Below, piece by piece: positions 16,967-26,039 of a stretch of 64,000 nt of DNA. The notes below the pieces were generated by a model. That model saw nothing but the letters and a program-made list of their open reading frames with translations, ran no database searches and was not told the origin of the DNA. A program made the position numbers and the translations under genes. Origin of the DNA: Pseudomonas umsongensis (GTDB lineage: Bacteria; Pseudomonadota; Gammaproteobacteria; Pseudomonadales; Pseudomonadaceae); NCBI RefSeq assembly GCF_002236105.1, contig NZ_NIWU01000001.1:1612001-1676000 (forward strand), in the 5' to 3' direction. The stretch's first letter is position 1, and every line of letters starts with the position of its first letter.

Positions 16967-17787
16967 GCCGTGACACCCGTGACCCCGCCGCCCGACCACG
17001 CCTGCTCCTAAGCCTGTTGGCGATTGCCCTGTTGTGGCCGGGCATGCGCTTGAGCGAACTGGACCTGAGTGTGTTGCTGGCCAGTGACAACCGGGGCGAG
17101 ATGGGTCGCTTTGTCGCGACCTTCTGGCCGCCCGCCCATGGCGCAGAATTCCTCGAGCTGTTGTGGCAAGCCACTTTGCAGACCCTGGCCATCGCCACGG
17201 CCGGCATGGCCCTGGCGCTGCTCCTGGCGATCCCCGCCAGCCTGCTGGCCAGCCGCGCGCTGTCGTTGTCGGCTGCGTCCCGCGCCGGTCGCCCGAGCCT
17301 GTGGGGGCAACTGCTGCGCTGGCCGGTGCGCGGCGTGCTGATTTTCCTGCGCAGCGTGCCGGAAATCGTCTGGGCGCTGCTGTTCGTGCGCGCCGTTGGC
17401 CTGGGCCCGACGGCCGGGGTCCTGGCCATTGCGATTACCTACAGTGGCATGCTGGGCAAGGTCTACGCGGAAATCTTCGAGTCGGTAGACCAACGCCCCG
17501 CCCACGCGTTGCTGCAAGCCGGCAGTGGTCGGCTGGCGGCATTCAGCTACGGGATCCTGCCCAATGTCGCGGCGGAATTGTTGTCGTACACGGTGTACCG
17601 GTGGGAATGCGCTATTCGCGCTTCGGTGGTGATGGGCTTCGTCGGGGCCGGTGGCCTGGGCCAGCAAATCGACCTGTCGATGCGCATGTTCGCCGGCGGT
17701 GAGGTGGCCAGCCTGTTGCTGACCTTCCTCGTCCTGGTGCTGTTCGCCGATCAGTTGAGCAGGCTGCTGCGCTGGAGGCTGGCATGA
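16960..17787 (+). CDS. ABC transporter permease (PhnE-like), first of two
   Basis: The 275-residue membrane protein has about six spans and the coupling (EAA-type) loop in the second half, around [22 protein letters not shown], followed by [19 protein letters not shown]. That pattern is shared by PhnE and PtxC permeases. It overlaps the ATPase gene by seven bases and the next permease gene by four. Two separate permease genes suggest a heterodimeric channel rather than a PhnE homodimer. Confidence 0.88.
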   Translation: MLSRDTRDPAARPRLLLSLLAIALLWPGMRLSELDLSVLLASDNRGEMGRFVATFWPPAHGAEFLELLWQATLQTLAIATAGMALALLLAIPASLLASRALSLSAASRAGRPSLWGQLLRWPVRGVLIFLRSVPEIVWALLFVRAVGLGPTAGVLAIAITYSGMLGKVYAEIFESVDQRPAHALLQAGSGRLAAFSYGILPNVAAELLSYTVYRWECAIRASVVMGFVGAGGLGQQIDLSMRMFAGGEVASLLLTFLVLVLFADQLSRLLRWRLA

Positions 17788-18551
17788 AGCGCCTGCTCAA
17801 CCTGCTGCTGGTGCTGTGCATCGGCACCGCGGTGCTCACTTCGTTCCGCTACCTGGGTATCGACCTCGGTGAACTGGGCGCCAGTGGCAACCTGAAACAG
17901 ATGGCCGCCTATGTGCAGCGCTTTCTCAGCCCGGACCTGAGCACGGGGCATTTGCAGGCCATTGCCCGCGGCGCGCTGGAAACCCTTGCGATGTCAGCCC
18001 TGGGCACGCTGTTGGCAACAGTGTTCGGCTTGCTGCTGGCGTTGCCCGCGGCGGGTCGATTCGGCTGGCCGTTGCAGGGACTGTCGCGCCTGATACTCAA
18101 TGCCTTGCGCGCAATTCCGGAGCTGGTGTGGGCGGTGCTGATGGTCCTGGCCGCCGGGCTCGGCCCCAATGCCGGCACCCTGGCCTTGGCGCTGCACACG
18201 ACCGGTGTGCTGGGCCGGCTGTTTGCCGAAGCACTGGAAAATACCCCGCCCGAACCTGCCGATGCGATCCGCCTGCAGGGGGGCAACGCCATAGGGGCGT
18301 TCTGCTACGGCACCCTGCCCAATCTGTTCCCGCAGTTGCTGGCCTATATCCTGTACCGCTGGGAAAACAACATCCGCATGGCCAGCGTGCTCGGTTTCGT
18401 GGGTGCCGGTGGCCTGGGACAAATGCTCTACCTCAGCCTCAGCCTGTTCCAGGAAGCCCAGGCCAGCACGGTCATACTCGCGATGCTGGTGTTGGTGTTT
18501 GCCGTCGACACCCTGAGCAGCTGGAGTCGCCAGCGCTGGGTGAAAGCCTGA
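17784..18551 (+). CDS. ABC transporter permease (PhnE-like), second of two
   Basis: The 255-residue protein is homologous to the preceding permease: it has the same coupling loop (EALENTPPEPADAIRLQGGN) and the [19 protein letters not shown] strand-turn segment. It probably pairs with it in the inner membrane. ATGA overlap with the upstream gene shows coupling. The next gene, an OsmC-family peroxidase, is 152 bases away and may have its own promoter. Confidence 0.88.
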   Translation: MKRLLNLLLVLCIGTAVLTSFRYLGIDLGELGASGNLKQMAAYVQRFLSPDLSTGHLQAIARGALETLAMSALGTLLATVFGLLLALPAAGRFGWPLQGLSRLILNALRAIPELVWAVLMVLAAGLGPNAGTLALALHTTGVLGRLFAEALENTPPEPADAIRLQGGNAIGAFCYGTLPNLFPQLLAYILYRWENNIRMASVLGFVGAGGLGQMLYLSLSLFQEAQASTVILAMLVLVFAVDTLSSWSRQRWVKA

Positions 18552-18703
18552 GGTTTTGTATCAATGTGTATTGATCGCCGGCGAACGTACACAGCGATAC
18601 ACATCCCTCGGTTCAGGACACATTTCCATGACATGAAGATGAAACAGTGGGTGGGTCGCACTTCAGCCAGGACTGAAGCCCCCAACCTCAGCAGGAGTCT
18701 TGC

Positions 18704-19123
18704 ATGATCAATCAAATCGAAACTGTCCTTTACACCGGCAGGACCGTGACCACTGGCGGCCGTCAAGGCGAATCGCGAAGCGACGACGGCCGCCTGGACA
18801 TCAAGCTATCCCCGCCCGGTTCTTCCGGTAGCGGCACCAATCCGGAACAGCTGTTGGGTGCGGGCTGGTCGGCTTGCTTCATCGGCGCCATGGGCAAGGC
18901 AGCCACTGCGTTGAAGGTGAGCTTGCCGGCTGACGTGAGCGTTGCTACTGAAGTGGACCTGGGCAATACCGGCAATGCCTATTTCCTTCAGGCGCGCCTG
19001 AATGTCAGCCTGCCGGGCCTGGACCCTGTACTGGCCAGGACGCTGGTGGACGCAGCGCATCAGACTTGCCCGTACTCCAAGGCAACCCGTGGCAATATCG
19101 ATGTCACGATCAACCTGGTATGA
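18704..19123 (+). CDS. ohr: Organic hydroperoxide resistance protein (Ohr, OsmC family)
   Basis: The 139-residue protein is a thiol peroxidase that reduces organic hydroperoxides with lipoylated partners. It has both reactive cysteines in the Ohr setting: Cys58 in GWSACF and Cys122 in QTCPYSKATRGN, with the conserved Glu in NPEQLL. The N-terminal LYTGRTVTTGGRQGESRS is also typical of Ohr. Position after the oxyanion importer hints at handling oxidative by-products of its substrate, but the 152-base gap leaves this open. No ohrR regulator is adjacent. Confidence 0.85.
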   Translation: MINQIETVLYTGRTVTTGGRQGESRSDDGRLDIKLSPPGSSGSGTNPEQLLGAGWSACFIGAMGKAATALKVSLPADVSVATEVDLGNTGNAYFLQARLNVSLPGLDPVLARTLVDAAHQTCPYSKATRGNIDVTINLV

Positions 19124-19132
19124 CAGACAAAC

Positions 19133-19157
19133 AAATGCCCCGGAGTTCGGGGCATTT
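19133..19157 (+). terminator. Terminator after ohr
   Basis: AAATGCCCCG and CGGGGCATTT form a perfect 10-bp stem around GAGTT. It lies nine bases after the ohr stop, with a short T-rich tail. Confidence 0.75.
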
Positions 19158-19716
19158 GATCTTGGCTAGCTGTATATATCCAGCTGCACAAGTCGGCTTC
19201 AAGAGCCAAGTAGGTGGCCAGCGCTGGTCTCTGGCTTACGAGGTTTATCAGGACTCCCACAGCAACAGCAATAAGCGCTGTCCTGCTTCACACGGCATAA
19301 GGGCTGGATCTCAGCGCGGAGATCTTTCTAACCGTGTACCCTTCGGAGCGCGCCCCACGCGTCCTCGCTATCCGCTTGCGCATCAGTCTGCGTTTTCACC
19401 TACAACCTCAGATTAGCAAAACAACCGGCGTGTGGGCCGGTATTTTTAGATCGATTTTTTCCTGTAGGAGCCGGCTTGATGGCGAACGCGAATTTACCCA
19501 CGCCTTCACTGACAGCCCAGCGCCTGCGCATCACCATTGATTTTTCAACACGCTGCGGGTTTGCCGATTATGCTGCAATAACGCAGCACTCGATCATCAC
19601 GGTTGCGCGTATGCCCTCCTGTTCAATGGTTTTTGAGTTGGCATGCGAAATGCCCTGTCAAATTGCCCTGGCACTGTGTGCCCAGGTCCCATTAGCCGAA
19701 TCGAGCCGATCCACCG
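19158..19716. other. Gene-free stretch before the PAS protein gene
   Basis: No coding region with a ribosome site or plausible composition was found in these 560 bases. A second terminator-like hairpin, ACCGG...CCGGT followed by ATTTTTA, lies at 19433-19448. A single degenerate REP half (TGTAGGAGCCGGCTTG) is at 19463-19478. The promoter of the downstream signalling pair should lie here, but I cannot mark it. Confidence 0.4.
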
Positions 19717-20847
19717 ATGGATATCCTGAATTTGCTGGCAAACAAAACCCAGCCCCTGACCAGTACCTTTGCCGCCGACGGACAACTGCTCAGCCTGTCC
19801 TCCAGCCTGAGCGATCAATTGGGCTATGCACCTGAAGAACTGCTCAATCAGCCGATCGAACGTGTACTGAGTCTCGAATCGTTGCGCACGGTACAGGCGC
19901 TGCTTGCCAACCCGCCCGCGGACGAGCTGGTCCACAGCCTGGAACTGACGCTAATACGGCGCAACGGCGGCCTGCTGCCTGTGATTGCCAGCGGCTTGCT
20001 GCAATGGCGTGACGTGCAACCAGCCTGCCTGCACCTGTTGATGATTGCGCTGGGCACACTGGGGCACCGGTTGCGGGAGATGCATAACGCCAATGAGGTG
20101 ATGAACCAGATGCTGCAAAGCGCCAAGGTCGCCTATTGGTGCATCGAATTCGCCGAGGCGGTGGACATCAACCATGCCCCGGATGAGATTGTGCGCCAGG
20201 TGTTCGAAAACGACTCTCATTGGCGCCTGTGCAACCGGGCCATGGCCGAGGTGTACGAGATGCCGTCGGATGTCGATTTCAACCAGCAACCGGTGCGCCT
20301 GTACTGGCCGCGCAGCCCGGCCAACGAAGAATTCGTGCGACGCCTGATCGAGGCCGGGTTCCATGTCGACGGAGCACTGTCGGTGGATCGCCGCCACGAT
20401 GGTTCGCCTGCCTACGTGGAGAACGACGTCCGGGCCACCATCGTCAATGGCCAGCTGTTGCGCATGTGGGGCAGTATTCGTGACGTCAGCCAGGAGTTGC
20501 GCATGCAGCACGATGCCGAGCAGCGCATCGACGCCTTGCGCCGGGTCTTCGATGCCGTGCCTGACGCAGTGCTGGTCATCGATGAACACCTGCAACCGCA
20601 ATGGCGCAACGCAGCCTTCGAGGACACCTTCGGCATCACCCATGGCGCCGGTATCGCCCGCTTGCTGCTGGACAATGCCTTGCCCGAACGCACCTGGCAC
20701 AGCCTGCCCCTACCGGATTTGAGCGGGCGCAGCCTGAACTTCAATGTGCATTGCTCGCGCATCCTGATTCGCGAAGGCGTGGCCTGGCGCGTGGCGGTGT
20801 TTCGCGCATGCCAGGGCGTTCGCACCCCCCAAGAGTTGCACCCATGA
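19717..20847 (+). CDS. PAS-domain signalling protein without an output domain
   Basis: The 376-residue protein has an N-terminal PAS-like segment (FAADGQLLSLSSSLSDQLGYAPEELL, 18-43), a central region with WRLCNRAMAEVYEMP and a third PAS-like segment near FDAVPDAVLVIDEHLQPQWRN (about 280-300). No kinase, GGDEF or DNA-binding domain follows. Its stop overlaps the ATG of the sigma54 activator gene, so the pair is made together. It may be the ligand sensor that controls the activator, which has its own PAS and no receiver domain. Ligand unknown. Confidence 0.7.
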   Translation: MDILNLLANKTQPLTSTFAADGQLLSLSSSLSDQLGYAPEELLNQPIERVLSLESLRTVQALLANPPADELVHSLELTLIRRNGGLLPVIASGLLQWRDVQPACLHLLMIALGTLGHRLREMHNANEVMNQMLQSAKVAYWCIEFAEAVDINHAPDEIVRQVFENDSHWRLCNRAMAEVYEMPSDVDFNQQPVRLYWPRSPANEEFVRRLIEAGFHVDGALSVDRRHDGSPAYVENDVRATIVNGQLLRMWGSIRDVSQELRMQHDAEQRIDALRRVFDAVPDAVLVIDEHLQPQWRNAAFEDTFGITHGAGIARLLLDNALPERTWHSLPLPDLSGRSLNFNVHCSRILIREGVAWRVAVFRACQGVRTPQELHP

Positions 20848-22280
20848 AAGACTCCAACCTGCCACCCACGCTGCAGATGGGCATGCGTTCTTCGGTCAAT
20901 GTCAGCAGCGAAGTGCTGGGCGCGCTGCTGGAAACGCCGGCCTTGCATGCCTTGCTCGACAGCTTCAGCGAAGCGCTGATCGTCACTGACGGCGAGGGCC
21001 GATTGCGCTTTATCAACCTGGCCGCCGAACGCGTCAACCGCCTGTCCAAGCAGCAGGCCGTGGGGCTGTCCGAAAGTGATTTTTTCCAGCGCTCGGCGTT
21101 GAACTACGACGATTTGCTGGCAGCGTTGAACCGCGGTGGCAACAGTGCGTTGACCCGCTCTCGGGAAGGCCGGGTGCTGCTCAGCAGTACCCACGCGATC
21201 CCCACGGGGGCCTACGAAAAACCGTTCAGGATGCTCACCCAGAAAGACTTCGACGCCAGCCAGCCGCAGCGCCGGGCTTCGCTCAATACCCGGCCACCGG
21301 AGCCTCAAGGCCTGCGTGATCCGCAGGACAACGCCCTGCACCTGTCACCGCAGCTGTCGAGCATCGCCGACACCGGCGTGCGGGCTTTTCGCCGGCGCGC
21401 GCGTCTGTTGCTGCTGGGTGAACCCGGCGTCGGCAAGACCGCCATCGCCCGGCACATTCATCGTGCGGCTGGCTGGGGGGATCGTCCGTTCATCCACGTC
21501 AATTGCGGGAGCATCCCGGAGAGCCTGTTCGAGTCCGAGATGTTCGGCTACGAGCGCGGCGCCTTCACCGGCGCCCTGGCGGGCGGCAAGCAAGGCTATA
21601 TCGAAGCAGCGTCCGGCGGTACCTTGTTCCTCGACGAGATCGGTGAGATCCCGCTACACGTACAGGCCAAGCTGCTGAAATTTCTCGAAGACAGCACCAT
21701 CCAGTCGGTCGGCTCGCCCCTGAGCAAATCCGTGCAGGTACAGGTGATTGCCGCCACCAACAAGGACTTGCGTCATCTGGTGGACATGGGTGAGTTTCGC
21801 GCCGACCTCTATTATCGTCTTGCCGTGCTGCCGGTGGAGATTCCGCCGTTGCGCCAGCACCGCGATGACTTGCCGTTTCTCATCGACATCCTGCTGAGCC
21901 GAATCAATGGCGATCGCGTACCGTCCCTGAGCCTGTCCGCCGGGTGTCGCAAGCGTCTGCTGAGCTACGACTTCCCGGGCAACATTCGCGAGTTGGTGAA
22001 CATCTTCGAACGCCTGGCGGTGCTGGCTGACGATGAGGCGCAGGAGCATCACCTGCCGGCTGAACTCCTCCAACCGGTGCGTTCACGGGAACAGTCAGCC
22101 CCCTCGGTCGTGCAGGATGAAGCCTCGGACGACCCTCAGCAAAACCTCAAGCTTCAGGTTCAGCATTTTGAACGGCAGGTGATTTTGCGCGCGGTGCATT
22201 TGTGTGGGAGCAAGCGTAAGGCTGCGCAGCATTTGGGGATTGATATAGGGACGCTGATTCGCAAGCTGCAACGGGATTGA
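20844..22280 (+). CDS. Sigma54-dependent enhancer-binding activator with PAS domain
   Basis: The 478-residue protein has a PAS-like sensor (about 32-130, [22 protein letters not shown]), then the AAA+ domain with Walker A GEPGVGKT (192-199), the sigma54-contact motif GAFTGA (239-244) and Walker B TLFLDE (260-265), and a Fis-type helix-turn-helix at the end ([18 protein letters not shown]). ATG 20844 overlaps the PAS-protein stop. The nearest sigma54 promoter candidate is at 23109, before the N-demethylase genes, so those are the likely targets. Confidence 0.88.
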   Translation: MKDSNLPPTLQMGMRSSVNVSSEVLGALLETPALHALLDSFSEALIVTDGEGRLRFINLAAERVNRLSKQQAVGLSESDFFQRSALNYDDLLAALNRGGNSALTRSREGRVLLSSTHAIPTGAYEKPFRMLTQKDFDASQPQRRASLNTRPPEPQGLRDPQDNALHLSPQLSSIADTGVRAFRRRARLLLLGEPGVGKTAIARHIHRAAGWGDRPFIHVNCGSIPESLFESEMFGYERGAFTGALAGGKQGYIEAASGGTLFLDEIGEIPLHVQAKLLKFLEDSTIQSVGSPLSKSVQVQVIAATNKDLRHLVDMGEFRADLYYRLAVLPVEIPPLRQHRDDLPFLIDILLSRINGDRVPSLSLSAGCRKRLLSYDFPGNIRELVNIFERLAVLADDEAQEHHLPAELLQPVRSREQSAPSVVQDEASDDPQQNLKLQVQHFERQVILRAVHLCGSKRKAAQHLGIDIGTLIRKLQRD

Positions 22281-22293
22281 CTGGGGGGATGGA

Positions 22294-22950
22294 GTACATA
22301 TCCATTGCTGCGGTAACGGCCACTTATGGTTTCGCTCTTACAGCGAGTCCCTTTTTCAAACGCCAAAAAGGAACCAAAAGGCTTTGCCCCACCACTCGGT
22401 GCCTCGCTAGGGCTCGGCATGCCCTCACTCCGGCATTGCTCCGTGGGTCGCCGCGATGGGCCATCCATGGCCCAGCGCGGCTAAACCGGCGTCCTGCCGG
22501 TTTACCCACTGCGCAATGCCTGCGTTCGGCCATCGTGGTTTAACGGGGCGCCCAGATCAAAAACAAAGCGAGGCGGCCTGACAGCCGACCTGACTTTTGC
22601 AGATACCCCCCGCTCCCACAATGGGATCGCGGACAAAGCTGCAATCAGGTCGGCTGTCAGGCCGCCTCGCTTTTGCTGTTGCTTTGGCTTTTGATTTTCT
22701 TGCCCCCTCGAGAGGCCGAGTGGAGGTTCTGCGCAGTGGGTAAACCGGCAAGGATGCCGGTTTAGCCGCGCTGGGCCATGGATGGCCCATCGCGGCGACC
22801 CACGGAGCAGGACCGGAGCGAGGGTATGCCGAGCCTTAGCGAGGCACCGAACGCCAGGGGCAAGAGCCCTTGGTTACTTGGGGCTTTTCCAAGTGACTCG
22901 CTGTAAGAGCGAAACCATAGGTGGCCGTTACCGCAGGAATGGATATGTAC
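22294..22950. repeat. Composite inverted-repeat block, copy B
   Basis: The outer arms are GTACATATCCATT and AATGGATATGTAC at the two ends, continuing inward as TGCGGTAACGGCCAC and its complement. The inner arms AAAGCGAGGCGGCCTGACAG (22567 onward) and their complement (to 22675) surround a short centre. Between outer and inner arms both halves carry GGTTTA/TAAACC and CGGCATGCC segments, so nearly the whole 650 bases is an imperfect palindrome. It splits the activator gene from its presumed target promoter. Confidence 0.85.
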
Positions 22951-23108
22951 GCAGTCAACAAAATTCCCATTGCCCGTCAGGACGCCATCGCCGGCAAGCC
23001 GGGCTCCTACAAAAAACCGCTGCAAAAACGCCTACAACCATAGTTATTTCTGCTTACACTTTTCCTCTCGAAAAACTCTTAACCTTTTAAAATCAACACC
23101 TTAAAGAC

Positions 23109-23125
23109 TTGGCACGCCCTGTGCT
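23109..23125 (+). promoter_or_regulatory. Sigma54 (-24/-12) promoter of the N-demethylase operon
   Basis: The sequence TTGGCACGCCCTGTGCT has GG and GC dinucleotides exactly ten bases apart (23111-23112 and 23123-23124) and the TGGCAC consensus at -24. Transcription would start near 23136, about 75 bases before the first gene. The nearest regulator gene upstream encodes a GAFTGA-containing sigma54 activator. Confidence 0.75.
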
Positions 23126-23211
23126 CCTGCTATGCAACCCACCATCGTTGGGCTTTGCATCTGTGCCGACGTTTCACCCGTCGAGCCGATAGCCAGGAGG
23201 AATAACAAGAA

Positions 23212-23814
23212 ATGTTGATCACCGGGATCAAAAGTCGACCGGTCTACGACCGGTTGCAACCTCTGCCAGGAGGTCTGCGGCACATCGTTGCCGGGCAAGG
23301 CAGTGGCGGGCGCGCCATGTTGCGTTTGCTCGACGAGTTGGCCGGGCTGAAGCGGCCCGTGACCTTGCTGTACTCCCAGGAGTCGTTTTCCGGGCAGGAC
23401 TTCCTTGCCCAATTACAGCAGCGTCCAGGTCACGATCTACGTGTGTATGCCAGCAACCAGGCCTTGATCGACGCCCTTGATGACCTGCTCGGCAACGCGC
23501 GGATGGGCACCCGCCTCTACCTCGCCGGCTCTGAAAGCTTCCTCGGCAGCGCCATGCAGGTGGCCACCCGTTACGACCTCAATCGCGACGAAGTGCTTCG
23601 CGAACACTCCGGCACGCTGGTGCGTCGGGTCTGGTGCGTGCACTGCGACACCTACACCGAGAACGTCACCCAACGCGTCTACGAATGTCCCGGATGCAGC
23701 CTCACGCTGGTGGTGCGCGACCACTACTCCCGACGCCTGGCGGCTTTCCAGGCGGTCAAGGCCGATGCCGAAGTACCGGGCGAACTGCCCCCAGCCGAGG
23801 AGCTCGATACATGA
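23212..23814 (+). CDS. dmmA: DmmA-like subunit of a heme-dependent oxidative N-demethylase
   Basis: The 200-residue protein matches the small subunit of dimethylamine monooxygenase: an N-terminal alpha/beta part resembling a flavodoxin-type fold (GSGGRAMLRLLDEL, RLYLAGSESFLGSAM) and a C-terminal four-cysteine motif in WCVHCDTY and YECPGCSL that may hold iron or zinc. It is first in an operon with a reductase (ATGA overlap) and the heme oxygenase. It starts 76 bases after the predicted start site of a sigma54 promoter. The assignment rests on memory of DmmABC and on the gene order. Confidence 0.7.
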   Translation: MLITGIKSRPVYDRLQPLPGGLRHIVAGQGSGGRAMLRLLDELAGLKRPVTLLYSQESFSGQDFLAQLQQRPGHDLRVYASNQALIDALDDLLGNARMGTRLYLAGSESFLGSAMQVATRYDLNRDEVLREHSGTLVRRVWCVHCDTYTENVTQRVYECPGCSLTLVVRDHYSRRLAAFQAVKADAEVPGELPPAEELDT

Positions 23815-24779
23815 GCCAGAACAATGGGACTTTGAACCTGCGCGTCGCTCGCATTGAAGAGGTGACGCCGGAAATCAGGCGCTTCACCCTGGTTTCGCCG
23901 ACCGGCGAGCACCTGCCGGCGTTCTCCGGTGGCAGCCACGTGGTGGTACTCATCGCCAACCCGAACAATACGCTGCGCAACCCCTACTCGCTGCTGAGTT
24001 CGCCCTATGACACCAGCAGCTACCAGATCGCCGTGCGCCGGGTAGAAAGCGGCCGCGGTGGTTCGATCGCGCTGCACGACAATGTCCGTGAAGGCGACCT
24101 GATCGAGGTCACGCCACCGGTCAATCTGTTTCCGCTGATCAAGCAGGCGCGCCTGCACCTGTTCATTGCCGGCGGTGTCGGCATCACCCCGGTAATCTCC
24201 CAACTCGAAGAGTTGCGCCTGAGCAAGGTGCCCTTCGAACTGCATTACGCGGTTCGCGGCGATGAACACGCACAGCTGGGCAAAGAGTTGCAGGACACCT
24301 ACGGCAAGCAGGTCCACCTGTATCGCAAAGGCATCGAAGCGCGCATGGACATCGGGCAGATTCTCGCCAGTCGCCCGCTCGGCAGTCACGTTTACGCCTG
24401 CGGTCCGGACAGCATGATCGACGCCACCCTGGCCTGTGCCCGCGAGCTGGGCTGGACCGACAGTCACGTGCACTTCGAGCGCTTCCTCGAGCAAAGCAGC
24501 GGCGGCGAAGCCTTCAGCTTCACCCTGGGTCGCAGTGGCGCAACCATCGAGGTCTCGCCGGACCAGACCATGCTCGAAGCGGTCGAGGCCGCGGGCTACA
24601 GCATGCCTTACCTGTGTCGTGGCGGCGCCTGTGGCCATTGCGAAACCGAGGTCCTGGAGCTCGACGGCGAACTGCTGCACAGCGATGACTGGCTGTCGGA
24701 CGACGACAAAGCCGCCCGCAAGAAAATCATGCCCTGCGTATCCCGCGCCAAATGCAATCGCCTGGTCATCGACCTCTGA
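23811..24779 (+). CDS. dmmB: Ferredoxin-NAD(P)H reductase subunit (VanB/PDR type), DmmB-like
   Basis: The 322-residue protein passes electrons from NAD(P)H to the oxygenase. It has an FMN/FAD-binding barrel (RNPYSLLSSP, about 61-70), a pyridine nucleotide site (FIAGGVGITPVISQL, about 120) and a C-terminal plant-type [2Fe-2S] domain with CRGGACGHC and a fourth Cys in IMPC. This order is that of phthalate dioxygenase reductase and VanB. Overlap with dmmA and the 18-base gap to dmmC show one operon. Confidence 0.88.
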   Translation: MSQNNGTLNLRVARIEEVTPEIRRFTLVSPTGEHLPAFSGGSHVVVLIANPNNTLRNPYSLLSSPYDTSSYQIAVRRVESGRGGSIALHDNVREGDLIEVTPPVNLFPLIKQARLHLFIAGGVGITPVISQLEELRLSKVPFELHYAVRGDEHAQLGKELQDTYGKQVHLYRKGIEARMDIGQILASRPLGSHVYACGPDSMIDATLACARELGWTDSHVHFERFLEQSSGGEAFSFTLGRSGATIEVSPDQTMLEAVEAAGYSMPYLCRGGACGHCETEVLELDGELLHSDDWLSDDDKAARKKIMPCVSRAKCNRLVIDL

Positions 24780-24797
24780 TCGACGGAAGACATAACA

Positions 24798-25838
24798 ATG
24801 ACTATCGAATTCAACCGCGACGAAACCTACCGCGACGACTACACCTTCGCCAACAGCCCGGAAACCATCGCCCGCGCGCCCTTCCCGTTCCCCGATGACG
24901 ACTACATGTACTCGATGAACCTCGAGCCCCATGTCTCGGTCGGCGACGGCGCCTTCCGCGCAGCGTTCGATATCGACGAGCACTACATCAGCGAATGCCG
25001 GGACCGCGCCATCACCCTGGAGAAGGACCCGGGCATGCACTACGTCTCGGCGCCGCACATGATGGAGGCGCAGTGGGACTTGCTGGAACTGATCATGGAG
25101 TCCTACGCCCGCGACTACCCGCAGTACTTCACCCTGTCCCGTGAAGGCCGCCAATGGCACTGGACCAACCGCCTGCTGGACATCGACGATCACTTCATCT
25201 TCGGCGACCCGGCGACCCTGCCGTATGAGCCGATGGAATACGTGACCCGCCAGGCCCAGGGCGACTGGGTACTGCAGGAAGAACGCGACGGTACGCTGTA
25301 TTGGGGCGCCGGGATCGCCACCCAACGCGCCGACTATTCGCTGCGCTTCAACCTGGGCATGAGCTGGGAGGAATTCCACGGCCCGGTGCCGCTGGTGAAG
25401 GAAATCGGCATGCTCGACCGCGCCCTGAAATTCCTCCTGCGCCTGCGCACCGGCCACCCGGTGCGTCGCCTTAACTGGTCGCTGACGGTCAACCCGCGCC
25501 TTGAAGTATCGGCCGAAAGCCTGCCCGAATGGGCACCAGACCGAACCATCGTGACGGCCGAAAACGCCGGCAAGCTGGTGTACCTGCGCATCGAGTTGCA
25601 ACCGCTGCACCGCTTGCCGCGCAGTAACGCGATTGTCTTTCCGATCCGCACCTACCTGCTCAGCCTCGAAGACATCGCCACCAACCCGGCATGGGCGCGG
25701 CGCATGCATCGGGTGCTGCGTGATTTGAATCAGCAATTGGTCGATTACAAGGGATTCAGCCGGTATCGCGATGCTGCCGTGGAGTGGCTGTCGCAGTACG
25801 ACGATGGGCGTGAGAGCGAGACAAAAAAACAAGCCTGA
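24798..25838 (+). CDS. dmmC: Heme-dependent oxidative N-demethylase catalytic subunit (DUF3445, DmmC-like)
   Basis: The 346-residue protein has the family's pattern: YMYSMNLEPHVSVGDGAFRAAFDID near the start, a helical centre with YARDYPQYFTL, then LLDIDDHFIFGDP and the late VYLRIELQPLHRLPRSNAIVFPIRTYL. DUF3445 proteins bind heme and remove N-methyl groups from secondary amines, forming formaldehyde. The three-gene set matches DmmABC, but the DmmD-like gene usually placed with it is absent here. The surrounding permease and aldehyde dehydrogenase suggest a larger N-methylated amine than dimethylamine. That is inference. Confidence 0.8.
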   Translation: MTIEFNRDETYRDDYTFANSPETIARAPFPFPDDDYMYSMNLEPHVSVGDGAFRAAFDIDEHYISECRDRAITLEKDPGMHYVSAPHMMEAQWDLLELIMESYARDYPQYFTLSREGRQWHWTNRLLDIDDHFIFGDPATLPYEPMEYVTRQAQGDWVLQEERDGTLYWGAGIATQRADYSLRFNLGMSWEEFHGPVPLVKEIGMLDRALKFLLRLRTGHPVRRLNWSLTVNPRLEVSAESLPEWAPDRTIVTAENAGKLVYLRIELQPLHRLPRSNAIVFPIRTYLLSLEDIATNPAWARRMHRVLRDLNQQLVDYKGFSRYRDAAVEWLSQYDDGRESETKKQA

Positions 25839-25849
25839 ACCTTCAGTCC

Positions 25850-25940
25850 CTGTGGGAGCGAGCCTGCTCGCGAAGGGGCCATCACCTTCAACATTGATGT
25901 TGGCTGATAAGCCGCTTTCGCGAGCAGGCTCGCTCCCACA
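25850..25940. repeat. REPIN between the N-demethylase and permease genes
   Basis: Two inverted GGGAGCGAGCCTGCTCGCGA units are separated by about 45 bases. The pair lies inside what otherwise looks like a continuous operon and may set mRNA stability or levels of the downstream genes. Confidence 0.9.
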
Positions 25941-26039
25941 TAGGGTCGGCGACAACCTGATAACAACAAGCTCCACAGGAGCAACGGCGGGGTCAACCCG
26001 CCAGCACTAATCCACTGCCATTGATAATGAGGAAATAAC

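Noticed and set aside
19476..19835. 119-codon frame before the PAS-protein gene
   Set aside because: It runs into the PAS gene in another frame, and composition and start context are poor.
23724..25976. 750-codon open frame on the minus strand
   Set aside because: It is the antisense shadow of dmmB and dmmC in GC-rich DNA; the sense proteins have clear family motifs.
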